From: Eimeria necatrix
Taxonomy: Eukaryota; Apicomplexa; Conoidasida; Eucoccidiorida; Eimeriidae
Reading direction: 5' to 3'
Assembly: GCF_000499385.1 (NCBI RefSeq)
Contig: NW_013651687.1
Location: 1-64,000, forward strand
Length of the DNA stretch: 64,000 nt
In this document: positions 36,932-48,034 of the stretch, in pieces
Layout of the letters: the number at the start of each line of letters is the position of its first letter
Numbering within the stretch: the stretch's first letter is position 1
Position numbers and translations under genes: made by a program
Notes under the pieces: generated by a model
Told to the model about the DNA's origin: nothing
What the model saw: only the letters and a program-made list of their open reading frames with translations
The model's database searches: none

Positions 36932-38895
36932 TTTGTGCGGCGATTTGCCATCTTTTCTACGCTATTTTCAAGGCTCCATCATCTTATGAGTCGACGGGGC
37001 CAAACGGTGGTGTTCTGTGCATCATGCGCTGCAGCTGGTTACACCTGTGCTGTAGAGGACTGGCGGCAAAGTAAGTTCGAAAGCTCGTACCCAGGAGACG
37101 CAAACGATTCCGTTGGGTTTGTTTCTCGGGGAGCCGAAGAGGTCACCGCTTTGGGACGCTGGGCTGCTGTTCTCGAGGGAGCGGGAGTTGTTTCGCTTCT
37201 CCATTAATAAGCATAGTCACTTGGAACAAGGCAAGCAAGGCAACGCGTGCTCGTTGGGACACGCACACAGCGCGTGAAGGCTCTTTCACCATTGCTTTGC
37301 TACTGTTTGTCCGTGCGAACAAAAACCTGCATAAGTGAACAGAGCTATAACAAGAGAATTCGGCTTCAGGCGCACTTAAAGATGTGACGTTGATCTCTTC
37401 AATACGAGCCCATACCTTTCTTCACTTTCGGTGCTCACGTCGGAAGTATTGCCTCGAGTCGAAGATCGGGGAAGTCCGTGGGACTCGTTTAATTTTTTTA
37501 AGCAACACGCCTTATGAACTAGTCTCCTTTATGTCCTATCGTCACTGATGTCATCACAGATATCGTGGGTGAGGCTCATTACAGGCTGCCGAATTTTTTT
37601 AGTTGATAGGAAAGATTGCGGATACCCAGAGCGATACTTCGGTAGAATCAACAGTGCAGCCACCTGTTGCAACCCGAGCACCTGCTCCTCTAAAGAAAAA
37701 ATAGGTGTGACTCGAGACTATTCTAAAAAGTGTACTCGACGCAGGAGCTTTATTATTCCGACGCATGTTTCCGCGCTTGTTTCTCAGCGAGGTGAGTACC
37801 ACAATGCATGGCCATATTTGCAGCATTTCACAGTTGTAGCCGTCTAAGCCAACGCCTGCCTACTTGACAGCGAGAGTATCTGGCGGTTACCAGAGAGGCA
37901 GCCGCCCTGACGAACTGGCTCGCTTGCAACTTGTTATATTCGTAAAGGAGGGAAATATATAGTTCGTAGCAGCAGGGGGGTGCGTCCTGCTAGGGAAAAT
38001 CAGGGCATCTGTCTATGAACCTTGATATGGCAGTATATTTTATGAATTGTCCTGCTCTCAATAGTGACCGCAGAAAAATATTCGGTGAGGCCGTTCACCC
38101 TGAATCCCTTTGCACCATCAAATCACGGAGAAGCAACTGTTTCCAGGTTGCCCTGTATTCGCATATGAGGATTGCTCGCCAACCAAAAACTCGATGGAGT
38201 CTGCGCAGACTTGGGTTTGCCCTCGGAGCCAGGCAATATACGGACTTTCAGTTTTCTCGCCGCTGCGAGTGAAACTTAAACTATAACTTCAGCAGCTATA
38301 GTGTGTGGAGAAAGAACCGAAGTGGTCTCCACTCTATGTTTGCAGCTGCAGAGGGGTATTGCCTCGATAAGAAGAAGCATGTACGCCTGCAGAGAAACGC
38401 AGGCTGGGTTCTTACTAGCGACCAAGCGCTGGGATCGACAAGAGCCGCAACAAATTCGAGCCTCACTATGCCTAATGGCAGTGACACCGTAGAATTCTGG
38501 CTATTCTCGCTAGGGAATGCTAAAATGATGTTGAGTTCCTCGTGGCCCCTATGCCTCCGGGCGCCCAAGGTAGTATGTCTATGCCTGAACGACCAACTGA
38601 CGCAGTGCTGACGCATGGCACGCGTTTCGCCTTTCTTTACTGTGCAGAAACAGCAAGCATAGGTAATTTTTCTTCGCTGTACACCGATGAACGTATCCCC
38701 TGGCTACTTGATTGAGTGAACGAATCTCGTCGGGAGGCAGTAGCCGCAAACATACAGCGGCCTAGAGTGGCTTCTGTAGGAATTGAGAAGCGCGTTGATA
38801 GCGTAGTTGGACAGAATAGACACAGGGACACATAAAAGAGCCAAAAATACGTGCCACAAGCGCTTAGGTCTGTGTACACTCCAATGCTAGAATTG
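36932..38895. other. Convergent intergenic region (KNL1 candidate / lipase)
   Basis: About 2 kb between two convergent genes. A plus-strand frame at 36935-37207 ends in a plausible soluble stretch and could be a last exon of the upstream gene if the donor at 36917 is used. Other frames (37548-37847, 38015-38272, 38303-38611) show no domain. I see no RNA gene. Confidence 0.4.
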
Positions 38896-41883
38896 TTAAG
38901 AAAGAAGGGCAGGGCATGTGTCAGGGGAGAGCGCTGGGTTCCACTGGTTGGAAAATTCCGGCATTTCGCACAATGTACGACGTTCTCCTGGATTGAATTT
39001 TGTGGCAAGCCAACACGGGTAAGCGCAAATATGATTATAGCTGACGTACATGGGACTAACTCTGCTGCGTGACGATCCCCCAAGTTCATCAGGTCCAAAA
39101 GAAACGAGACCGTAGAAATCGCCATATCCGTTAGTTATGGCTGGGATTTCTGCCCTGCCACTTGCGCCATTCATCCTGGGGGAGTGATTTGCAAACCGAA
39201 GAAAGTTCTTTGGAAGGGTAAGCGGGCCCCTGCTGCCTGGCTTGTCGCAGGCAGGCATTTCCGTGCAGGGCGTTCGAGGTATTGGGTCGTAAGTGAACGC
39301 AACATTTCGCCCGTTCACTCTCTTCGCCCAAGCAGCCATGAACGCAGAGTCTCCAGTGCGCGGAGCCCCGAAGATAACTGCGTCTACTTTAGTCGGGTAG
39401 TTCAAAGCAATGCCGTATGCCATGAGAGCTGCCACTGCTCCACCTAGAGAGTAACCGGTTACCAAGATCCGACTCAGAGGCGCCTCAGGCTTGTCTACGG
39501 ACGCAAGGTACACCTGCAGTGCTGGCCAGGCGGCGCTGAATATGTGAGAAAAACCGGCAGCTGTCCTACCCTCTCCATCCCCCAACCAATTAAAAGCATG
39601 TTCCGCCTGGCCATTCAAAATCCACTCAACTTGCGTTTTTGTACCTCGAAATGCAATAAGCACCTCCGTTCCTCTCCGCCCAGCCACTGCTAAGACATTC
39701 GTCCTGTTCCCCACGCCTGGGGAAAGAGCCTTCAATATTAGCTCCGTCCTCCAGCCAGGTAGCAGGTCCTGACCCTGCAGGTGCGGCACTCCCTCAGGTA
39801 GCTCACGGGTTGAGCTACGGGCCCGGGATGAATTTTTTTCGCTCCCTACAGGCGTCGATACAGGTGCTAAAGGGTTTGCCGGTGGCACATCAGACCCTTG
39901 ACCTCCTTTCCCTTCTGTAGACGGTTCAGGAGTCAGATTTTGTAAAGTCCAGAGGGGAGATGTAAACAGTCTTGTTGGTTCTCCTTCTGGCTGTTTTGTG
40001 GATTCTGACTCCCCAGAAGGCAATGCAACGCGTGTGGTTGGCTTGGTTGTCGGTCCTAAACTCCACAGCGACAGCGCTGGAGTCCCTCTAATGCCGGGAA
40101 GAGATGCGCTTTCAAAAAGTTGGGGGACTTGCGGTGATTGCTCTTGCTTGTTCTCTGTTTCCTGATTACTTTTCCCTTCGTTGTCTTCGTTCTTATCACC
40201 TTGTTTTTGCTGCTCTTGAGCTTCTCCTTGCAAGCGTCTTCTGTCTTTATTGGTGCGTGACTGCATAGTATTATTTGTGCCTGCAGGGTTCTGAGGCTTC
40301 AAGTCTCGGCCGCAGTAGGCGAGGGCCCATATGTCATCTAGTCGAGTAAGTGCTTGCCACAGTAGCTGGTAGGTGGGTCCCTCCAAGCTAATGACATCTT
40401 TGGGGGTTTTCTTAGGGATGCCTCGTCTTGGATGTAGGAGGTTCTTGAGAGGCAACGCAAGTGTCTCAGTACCCCCTGGCGGCAACACTACGGGAGACAA
40501 AGGCGGTTTTCCGTGTGCTGTTTCATCACTTATGGCCTGGCACGGGTCAAACCAGGCTGTGCGGCAAAGAATGCGCTCAGTGAACGCTCCCAGGAGCCAG
40601 CAGGAAAGCTTTCGATTAAGAGCAGACGTAGGAAGTGCTGCGCACGCCATGTCTCCCAGGTTTACTCGAATGGGAGCCCCTTCGAGGGCCTGCAGTACAT
40701 TTCCCAAAAATGAGCCCTGCAGCTGTGGCGCAGTCCACTGCAGCTCGTTGGAGTGGACCTGATGCTGAAGCCCCTCTATGACGCTTTGCTGGACGCGTCG
40801 TGGCACGAATACCGGCTGACGTTGCGAGCCTGCGCCACGCATTAACCGGGATTGAGAAAACAACTGGGATGCGGTCTGGCCCAAAAGTGAGCGGTGGATG
40901 TTTTCTTGGATTCCAGTGCCGTTTTTAGGCCATAGGGTGAAATTAGCTTGCATTGCTGCATTGCGTGTCCTCAATCCGGAGCCATTTTCCCAGACAAATT
41001 GCGGCAGCATGGGTGTTCGTGATGCTACTTCTACGAGCATTGTCTGCTGATGCCTCTCCCTCGGTGAAGCTTCTCGGAAGAGCAGAAGGGAGTCGGGCTG
41101 TAGCAGCCTAGGACTAGAAGGCAGCATCTGGTTACCAAATCGTGTGTTGTTCGTCACCACCCGCAAGCTTTGTTGGCCAAAAGCGACAAGGAGAGGCAAT
41201 AGCTGGAGCTGCTGGAAACGTCGGGCGACGCCCATCAGGAAGCTCTGGGATGGGAGTTCCTCGGTGCAGTCCCTCACCGTTTCACCGGCCCCAATAACAA
41301 TCGTAACGGTCATGGGGGAGAAGAGTGGGGCGGATTCGTAGTGGCGCGCATCAGGTGGGGCCGGCGCTGGGGCAGAAGCCGCTGGGGGAGAATCAGAGGA
41401 TTGAGAAGAAACTGAATTTGAAGTCAAAGTCTTATCGGCAGCTTCGACGGAGGGTGGAGCACTCGTTTGGCCCTCGCTATCCTCTGTAGAAGGAGGCGCT
41501 GTAGGAACGGCCATGCGATCATCTTCTTTTTCAGCACTAGCTGCATGGGAGAGGAGGGGTGGCTGAGCTGGAGTGGCAGGCGTCACAGCTGCAGCTGGTG
41601 GGATGGCAAGCTCAACTCCAGCATCATTGAGGGGCTCGTTATGCTCCTGAGGGATTCCGCAAGGCAACAACGCTAACAAGCACAATATTGCTGAGGATAA
41701 CCTGCTACGGTGGTACGCCAATGACCTTCGGAGGATCCGGCAGTCGGCAGAGGCGCCAGGCGGCAGCATTCTATGTTGAATAGGGCCGGCCGGTTCATGC
41801 ATGCGGGTCTCTGACGAACTACAGATATCCTGGTATTTTTGGCTGTCACGCCCGCTGCGGCGTTTGGCTCCGAAGCTAGTCAT
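38896..41883 (-). CDS. Class 3 (fungal-type) lipase domain protein, membrane anchored or secreted
   Basis: A single uninterrupted reading frame of 995 residues, unusual in this intron-rich window. Residues about 55-76 form a hydrophobic segment (LSSAILCLLALLPCGIP) that could be a signal anchor. The next roughly 650 residues are mostly P/S/T/E/Q-rich and not recognisable. The alpha/beta-hydrolase lipase-3 domain occupies about residues 720-960: VLIAFRGTKTQVEW (oxyanion-side strand), then GYSLGGAVAALMAYG with the nucleophile serine in GxSxG near residue 810. DAVIFGAPRTGD is followed by a likely catalytic aspartate in FTYDPIPRTPC and a likely histidine in YVSYNHICAYPCW near residue 953. All triad elements are therefore present. 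An in-frame ATG at residue 28 (MHEPAGP) is an alternative start. The substrate, presumably an acylglycerol or phospholipid, cannot be read from sequence. Confidence 0.9.
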   Translation of the reverse strand: MTSFGAKRRSGRDSQKYQDICSSSETRMHEPAGPIQHRMLPPGASADCRILRRSLAYHRSRLSSAILCLLALLPCGIPQEHNEPLNDAGVELAIPPAAAVTPATPAQPPLLSHAASAEKEDDRMAVPTAPPSTEDSEGQTSAPPSVEAADKTLTSNSVSSQSSDSPPAASAPAPAPPDARHYESAPLFSPMTVTIVIGAGETVRDCTEELPSQSFLMGVARRFQQLQLLPLLVAFGQQSLRVVTNNTRFGNQMLPSSPRLLQPDSLLLFREASPRERHQQTMLVEVASRTPMLPQFVWENGSGLRTRNAAMQANFTLWPKNGTGIQENIHRSLLGQTASQLFSQSRLMRGAGSQRQPVFVPRRVQQSVIEGLQHQVHSNELQWTAPQLQGSFLGNVLQALEGAPIRVNLGDMACAALPTSALNRKLSCWLLGAFTERILCRTAWFDPCQAISDETAHGKPPLSPVVLPPGGTETLALPLKNLLHPRRGIPKKTPKDVISLEGPTYQLLWQALTRLDDIWALAYCGRDLKPQNPAGTNNTMQSRTNKDRRRLQGEAQEQQKQGDKNEDNEGKSNQETENKQEQSPQVPQLFESASLPGIRGTPALSLWSLGPTTKPTTRVALPSGESESTKQPEGEPTRLFTSPLWTLQNLTPEPSTEGKGGQGSDVPPANPLAPVSTPVGSEKNSSRARSSTRELPEGVPHLQGQDLLPGWRTELILKALSPGVGNRTNVLAVAGRRGTEVLIAFRGTKTQVEWILNGQAEHAFNWLGDGEGRTAAGFSHIFSAAWPALQVYLASVDKPEAPLSRILVTGYSLGGAVAALMAYGIALNYPTKVDAVIFGAPRTGDSAFMAAWAKRVNGRNVAFTYDPIPRTPCTEMPACDKPGSRGPLTLPKNFLRFANHSPRMNGASGRAEIPAITNGYGDFYGLVSFGPDELGGSSRSRVSPMYVSYNHICAYPCWLATKFNPGERRTLCEMPEFSNQWNPALSPDTCPALLS

Positions 41884-44029
41884 GAGTAATGTGTGGAAGA
41901 TGAATGACTTTGCCTCCTCAGGGCATGTACACGCCGAGTTTTAATGTGTTCCGCTTCCATGAGATTAAATATTGCGAAAAACCAAGTAGGAAATACATAA
42001 ACAATTCGTAGAGGCAGTTTTACTAACAATTCTCACGTTGCGAAATGCGATATGATTAAAACAAATATAGCAGATCACCAGTCCGCTCCACCCACACCGG
42101 CACGCGACGACCGGAAGCCAAGACGCTTCACCCACTTCAAAAACAAGTCAGTTTGATCTATGTAATGGCTAATTGTCAGCAAATTGGGGGAGTAAAGCTC
42201 CTGCGCGCTGTTGTTGTTTGCTCTTCGCTGATAGATCGGGGCCCGCAGACAAACTTGTTGGGCTCTAGCTGATGTGGTCCAGTGGTTCTGGCCCTTTCCA
42301 CATCCGACGCCCTGTGCTAGTACTTATGTGACAATGCGAATGTCCCATTCCTTCTATATTTCAATTATGCACTCAGCTTTTGTTGCAGCTCCTCACCTTG
42401 CTGCACTATGTTGTCAACAAGCTCTTGAAACAGCAGAGCCCGTGCATTGTGTAGCTTAGGCCCGTAGGAGAAATGCTCGTGCAGGAAGGTACCAAGCAGA
42501 TTTTCTACTGAAAACGTTTTTAATGTTTAAATGTGGCCATATATATTACACGGACGTCCACTCGACAAACTCGCGAGCGAACGATTCCTCGCTAACACTT
42601 GGACTAACGCAGCTTCACGTTCGTGCGTACGTATGATGCGACGGCTCTCGAGGCCTGTCTTGCTTGGACTCGAACAAGTTTGTGCTCCATTATATATAAT
42701 AGAGCCACACGGATACCTGCATGTACACGCACAGCAACGTAGACTCCAATTTGGGACCACTCTGCTGTGTAGTCCACATCTTTACAGAACCTAGCCACGG
42801 TGAGTGTTGCAGGTGCGTCTTTGTTTGAAATCGAATTCTTATGACTGTCACAATGAAAGGGATGGGAGCTGTTTACAGCCGTGAATATATGAGGGTGTTG
42901 GTTGGCTCATTTTCAAATTAGCCCCAGACTCGTCGCGAAATCCACAGCTGCTACATGCAAGGCACAAAGAACCAGCTATACTTGTGGATCGTTTTCCTCC
43001 AGATTAGCCTTTTTCTCGTAATCATAACACGTTCGCCCGAAGAACTGTACAGTTTTGGGGTGAAGGCTAGCAGGGAGATATCTTTGCTTCTTTTTTGTTC
43101 CTGTGTGTTTTTAGATACTCGCTGTAGTGGTGCTTTGGAGTCCTTGTTTCCATACCCAACCCAGTGAGGAACTGAGAACCTCTGGCACTTGATGCGTTGT
43201 TAAGTGAAAAGTAATTGTGAGTGTACCGTTAAAATCACATGATGTGAGGCGAGCTATTGAGCGTCTAGTGGTTTATCTTGCGCTGCGCCAGGTCACCGTA
43301 GTTTCCGAAGTAGCGGGGTGGGCCATGAATTCGATCTGAATTCTTGACGTAATACAAATACATATATAATATATGAAGCGGATAGCATTTATGTTACAAG
43401 GCTGTGTCTCATGCTCAAATGGACAGACACATCTTCAATCCGTGGCCTTCTCCTGATGGTAACAATGAGCTTGGTGGCGTTAGACCTGCCTCGCGTTTTA
43501 TATCCTTACTTTGCCAAGGCCACAAATATATAATCGATTGCTGATTCCAAGGATCTGCTTTAGTAGGAGCGTCTCATCGTCATTCTCCGTACTTTTTAGC
43601 CATACCCGCAAACACATCATAGTTCTGGCTAACTCCAGATCATTCCAGCTCCAGCAAAACGCAACTCCATCCAGGACAGCTGCATTTGTTTCTGAGGTAC
43701 TTGGGCAGGTGCACGAGCTGCTGCAGGAGGCGAGCCCACAGCGTAGTTTCGATAGAAGGATCACAGTTGAGCAGCCAGGAGAAAGGAAGGGCATTTAGTA
43801 CAACGTTTGGCGTTTTACCCTTGTCAGTGTGGAGCAGCTGGATATCGGCCGCGTCCTGACGAGGCTGTTAATCTGGTGCCTAGCGAGGGATCCCCTCACA
43901 AGACCTTTATTTCCACCCTCTTTGATTACTGTCTGCTGGGTATAGTTGAGAAGTAGAAACTTATCCATTTCTATATTGACACATTTTTTTGCTCGGGAGG
44001 CGAATTGTGGAACACAATCTCTTGTAGTT
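41884..44029. other. Upstream region of the lipase gene, no firm gene
   Basis: The promoter of the lipase gene should lie at the left end. Short frames at 42531-42798, 42955-43167 and 43498-43798 exist on both strands without recognisable domains. Confidence 0.45.
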
Positions 44030-44443
44030 TCAATTCCACCGGGCTCTAGCCAGCTGCTCTAAAAGCATTGTTCGTGAGAGGGTACATAACCTAGTATTCA
44101 AAAGTTGCTTCACCTTGTCCCAATTGCATGTCTCCACATTATCCTTGATGTAAGGCGCGCTACGTGTTTCTCGTACCATCGCAGCGGTTTGGCCCTCATA
44201 TCGGTGAAAGGGACATCCGCCAGGCCTAGAGAAGCCCTCACGTGGCTTACGCTTTCCTTCTTCAGGGTCTGTTGATGTTCCACAAAGTCCTTTTCTGAAC
44301 GGTTGTGCCTCCTTTTCCGTATAAAAGTTCCACGTCGGCCGATCAGACGGCGTCCAGCGCCGGCCCCAAAGAAAAGTGACCGCTATTGTAGCCAGGCAAC
44401 CCCGTCTTCCGTGCAACTCAAGTAACTTGTTATAGTTGGCCAT
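44030..44443 (-). CDS. Small hypothetical protein, 137 residues
   Basis: A single-exon frame with a good start context (GAATGGCC) and an even, non-repetitive composition: a short hydrophobic patch (GCLATIAVTFLWGRRW) near residues 15-30, a basic, proline-containing middle, and a leucine-rich C-terminal helix (QLLNTRLCTLSRTMLLEQLA). No family is recognised. A small organellar protein would fit the shape, but this is a guess. It stands alone, more than 2 kb from its nearest neighbours, and could still be chance. Confidence 0.4.
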   Translation of the reverse strand: MANYNKLLELHGRRGCLATIAVTFLWGRRWTPSDRPTWNFYTEKEAQPFRKGLCGTSTDPEEGKRKPREGFSRPGGCPFHRYEGQTAAMVRETRSAPYIKDNVETCNWDKVKQLLNTRLCTLSRTMLLEQLARARWN

Positions 44444-46164
44444 TCATCGTTTTGACTACATCATCGCAAAAGCCTTTTTGAGAGCTCGCTGTTTGTCCCG
44501 GCTGACGGCTCTTCAGTTGTTTCAATGACTTGCACGTTATGTTGCATATTCACCATTTCTGAGTGAGTGTTGGCTTTGACGCCTGTTCATAATTTTGGGG
44601 CGCAAGACAGCGTACACGTTTCTGGAGCGGCCCTGACTTGTAGTGCATTGCCTGCAGCCTAGCCTTTGCGCTGATGCCAACTGCCGGCTAAACTAGAAAC
44701 TACTCCTATCCACGCGCATCACTAGGTAACAGCAAAAATGAAATCTTGGGAATTTCAAAGTTACAAAGACAAAAGAGGCAGAGCTGGTTCAATTTTCAGT
44801 GCCTGACAAAGTACCTCCATCATCACTAGTTGCAAGCTTTGAGCCTGGCTGCAGAGCTTGTAGCGTCCAGCCACACGGAGAGATCTGTTTTTCTGTTCAA
44901 TATATTGTTAATCGCTATCATAAGTGAGATAAATTTAACTTAGACTCCTTCCGAAGGCCATTTGCTTGCTCGTTGTGGTGCGAACAGTACGAAAACTATT
45001 GATTGACTTAGCAGCCTGAATATTAGCAGCCTACAGCCGTGTCCCATGGATTGCAAATGCTAACAGTCAGACAGACGCCAAATTACATTTTATGTTTTAA
45101 ACATTCGTGTGACAGTACAATAGAGAACCGGAAATATTTTGGGCAAGGAACATACTCACTTTGTCAATTCCGTTGAGTGCGGAGTATGACTATGAGGGCA
45201 AAATAGAATGATTTCAGCAGCTAAACAAAGTAAGACTCAATAAAAGCTGTCTGCTGCGTGAAAAAATAGTAGAATGTTATTACTACAATTGTAGATCGCT
45301 TAACAGAAGATCTCAAATATGCTTGCCTTGTGGAATAAAACAGGCGAGTGTTGCTGCACACAATTTCGTCTGCGCCTGAGCAGAACCACGGGGACAGACG
45401 GATAGCAAGTTGTTTCTCAATGACAAGTGCTACTCAAAACATTTCTGTGGCTCTTTGTCATAGTTAAATGCACCTCAAAGTAAGGCATAGTGTGTGCGGA
45501 ACGTTGTCTGTGTCTGTTCCCACTTGAAAACGGTGCACGCGCTTCACTTTTGAGTACTGACACAACACCTTTAGTTAAGAACTAACACACCCAGAGCTCC
45601 TTTGGCCGCTTATATCTGCTCTCCCGCCTTCTCCACCTATTTATCCTGATATCCGTCAAAAGTTTGCTCGTCCGACTTATCGAAGGAAGAAGGCCTAGGT
45701 AAGCAAGCTTAGGCATCGCCACCGGCATCTTTGACAATTAAGCCTCATTTTTCATTGTAGAGCTGTTCTACGTAAGGAAATTGGTGGAAGTGGAGAGGCG
45801 AATCAGACCAACAGGTGTAAATCTTACAGCATGAATCTCCAGGATCGCGTTGATGCCTGTTCCCCGTTCAGTCATGTGCATCGATGCTGACCCTGATTGA
45901 AGGGACTCGATCCCTTCGCAGCATGCTTGCTTTTGGACAGTGCATGCCGCGGCATTGCAGTACCAGGGCAACGTAGTTTGTCGCCTATCAGGAATCCTCC
46001 ACCGCTGTTCTCACCGTGCAGGCCCTGCCGCATGCGCAAGCCTACATATTTGATTGCATGCATCACAATGCAACGAGGAAAAGAAGTCTAAAAGCAATAC
46101 ACTTATGAGTTTTTAACGCCTTCGTGCCTTGCTCTAGGATGGTCATGATACAGCCACATTCATA

Positions 46165-46169
<5 letters not shown>

Positions 46170-46218
<49 letters not shown>

Positions 46219-46224
46219 TATATA
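46170..46224. repeat. (TA)n microsatellite
   Basis: About 55 bp of alternating A and T, interrupted once by a C near 46213. Such tracts are hypervariable and prone to assembly error. The tyrosine/isoleucine-rich open frames crossing it on both strands are artefacts of the repeat. Confidence 0.95.
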
Positions 46225-47030
46225 CCCAACAAAGTGTAAAAATGCACACGCAATTACGGCCACTGAAGAGAGAAACCATGCCGTAAACTGGGGTTCCAAA
46301 CGAGAAACTTAATTGATGTCGAATTGACAAGCTCTATCAAGCTCGGTGCAAACTTTGAACGGGCTGACCGGGCCTGTAGCTGGCACGGACTTCGCGTAAC
46401 TCGAAGAGTCAGTTCTTAGGTCAAAGACCAATTCTGGATTAATCCCATTTAGAGCTGCAGCGTTTCCCAAATCAAGCTCGTGCTCTTCCTAAATTTTAAG
46501 GTCATTTGCATGGGGCAGAAGAGCTAGTTGAGCCAGCTATAGGGACACATATAGGTGACCAGCTGAGATTCACTCCTTTTGAAGCAAGGCAATGCAGAGC
46601 CGTCGTAGGAAAAAGTTGCGTTCTTCACAGGGATTAAGGCTTAAGACGCCTGCTTCAAGATTCAGCTGTGGCGGTACCTAGATGGCAAACTAGTGGTGCA
46701 CAGTGTAAAGCTGTCTAGTGAGCATGGTATTGACTAGGAAAAGAAGTGTTGGGCTTGTCAAGCCACAGGAGGACTACTTCCCTCCATTTTTGTGTTGCAC
46801 GGGCAACCTGAGCAGAGAAAACCAGAAGTTTCACTATCACAGACCTTTTTTAAAAATCACAAAACGGACCTGGTGGGTTTATTTTGTTGCTAAGGGCTCT
46901 CTTTCAGCAAGAAATTGGTGCCTGGTGCAACACCCAAAGCAGTAGAACATGGTCGATATGGAGTACAAGAGGTGTTCCCGGAGTAGGCAAGTGCCACTTA
47001 AGCGGTCGCTACCCCTGCATGCTGATCTAA

Positions 47031-47080
47031 AAGCAGCAGAGTCATGGCAGTGCTCCAGCACTGCCATGACTCTGCTGCTT
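47031..47080. repeat. 50-bp near-perfect palindrome (24-bp arms, 2-nt centre)
   Basis: The left arm 47031-47054 (begins AAGCAGCAGAGTCATGG) and right arm 47057-47080 (ends CATGACTCTGCTGCTT) are exact reverse complements around CC. As RNA it would form a 24-bp stem. A structure this perfect is unstable in replication and is unlikely by chance in 64 kb. Confidence 0.9.
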
Positions 47081-48034
47081 CTAGTGCGTGTGCAGCTGTT
47101 ATTACTTTGTGCGCCATGACAACCCCGAGTTGCCCTATTACTGGACATCACCGCAGGCGTGCACCCATTTCTCCCCCAAAGTGACTCACCCTTAAAAGGG
47201 AAGCTGTTCAGACAAGCTCGTGCAAAGAATCTGCTCAAATTCTGTAGGAAGCTTTAACTATGAGGCATCTACTGCATCTATAGGATTCCAAGGTCCTGTA
47301 AGTCTGGTATGTATTTCAAACTACTCTCTAGACCTTTTATGCCGCATTTAGCTAACAGAAAACTACCCGAACTTGCCAATAGAAAGTTGAATGCCCTCAT
47401 TGGTCACAGACCTCCTCGTGAGCATTGGAGGGCATTTCACCGTTTCAGTTGCTGTTAAAGCTTCAAACATGCCACTGTTTTGGTGCTGTAGCACTTAGGT
47501 CTCTTCAATTTGGTGTTGGGAAGCCACGAATGCAGTATTAAATGTATTTACATGATGCGGTCTCCACAGGAACAGGCACCGGAGGTGCATCCTTAGAAGG
47601 CATGTACATGAGGGCCTTTAAAAAATAGCCACATGTTCAAAACCAACGATATTATGAACTTGATTCGGCAACATCAGACACTAGAAGTATGAATCCACTG
47701 CTCAGAGCTTTCTTTGAGGGCCCCCTTCAGCCCCACTTGCTCAGTTTCCAGAATATGCCACATAATTTTTTGGAGCTGAAGTATGTTCACGTACTGCGTG
47801 CTACTTTTGTATGAGTGCAGCCATAAGCCATAGAGACAACTATTGGTACCCTGTGGAGATTCTGACTTACAGGACCACTTCGAACACTGTGAGCCCCAAA
47901 ACATGGCTCGTTGCCTTTAGGCCTAATGGAATCGTTCATACGGAGTCAAACTGCACATTAGAACAATTTTCCGATGGCGACTGTAGAGGTGTGCTGGCCT
48001 GAGGTGTGGCGCCTGCAAGGAAGTTTGCTTGCCG

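Larger units (their letters stand above)
44444..48034. other. Gene-poor stretch with microsatellite and palindrome
   Basis: No recognisable gene in about 3.6 kb. AT-rich in 44900-45350. Contains the (TA)n tract at 46170-46224 and the 50-bp palindrome at 47031-47080. The right end should hold the promoter of the ASCC2-like gene. Confidence 0.45.

Noticed and set aside
42640..42720. tRNA suggested by a GTTCGAGTCC-like string on the minus strand
   Set aside because: The required acceptor, D and anticodon stems cannot be formed from the flanks.
46063..46312. Open frames on both strands with (IY)n
   Set aside because: Produced by the TA microsatellite, not coding.
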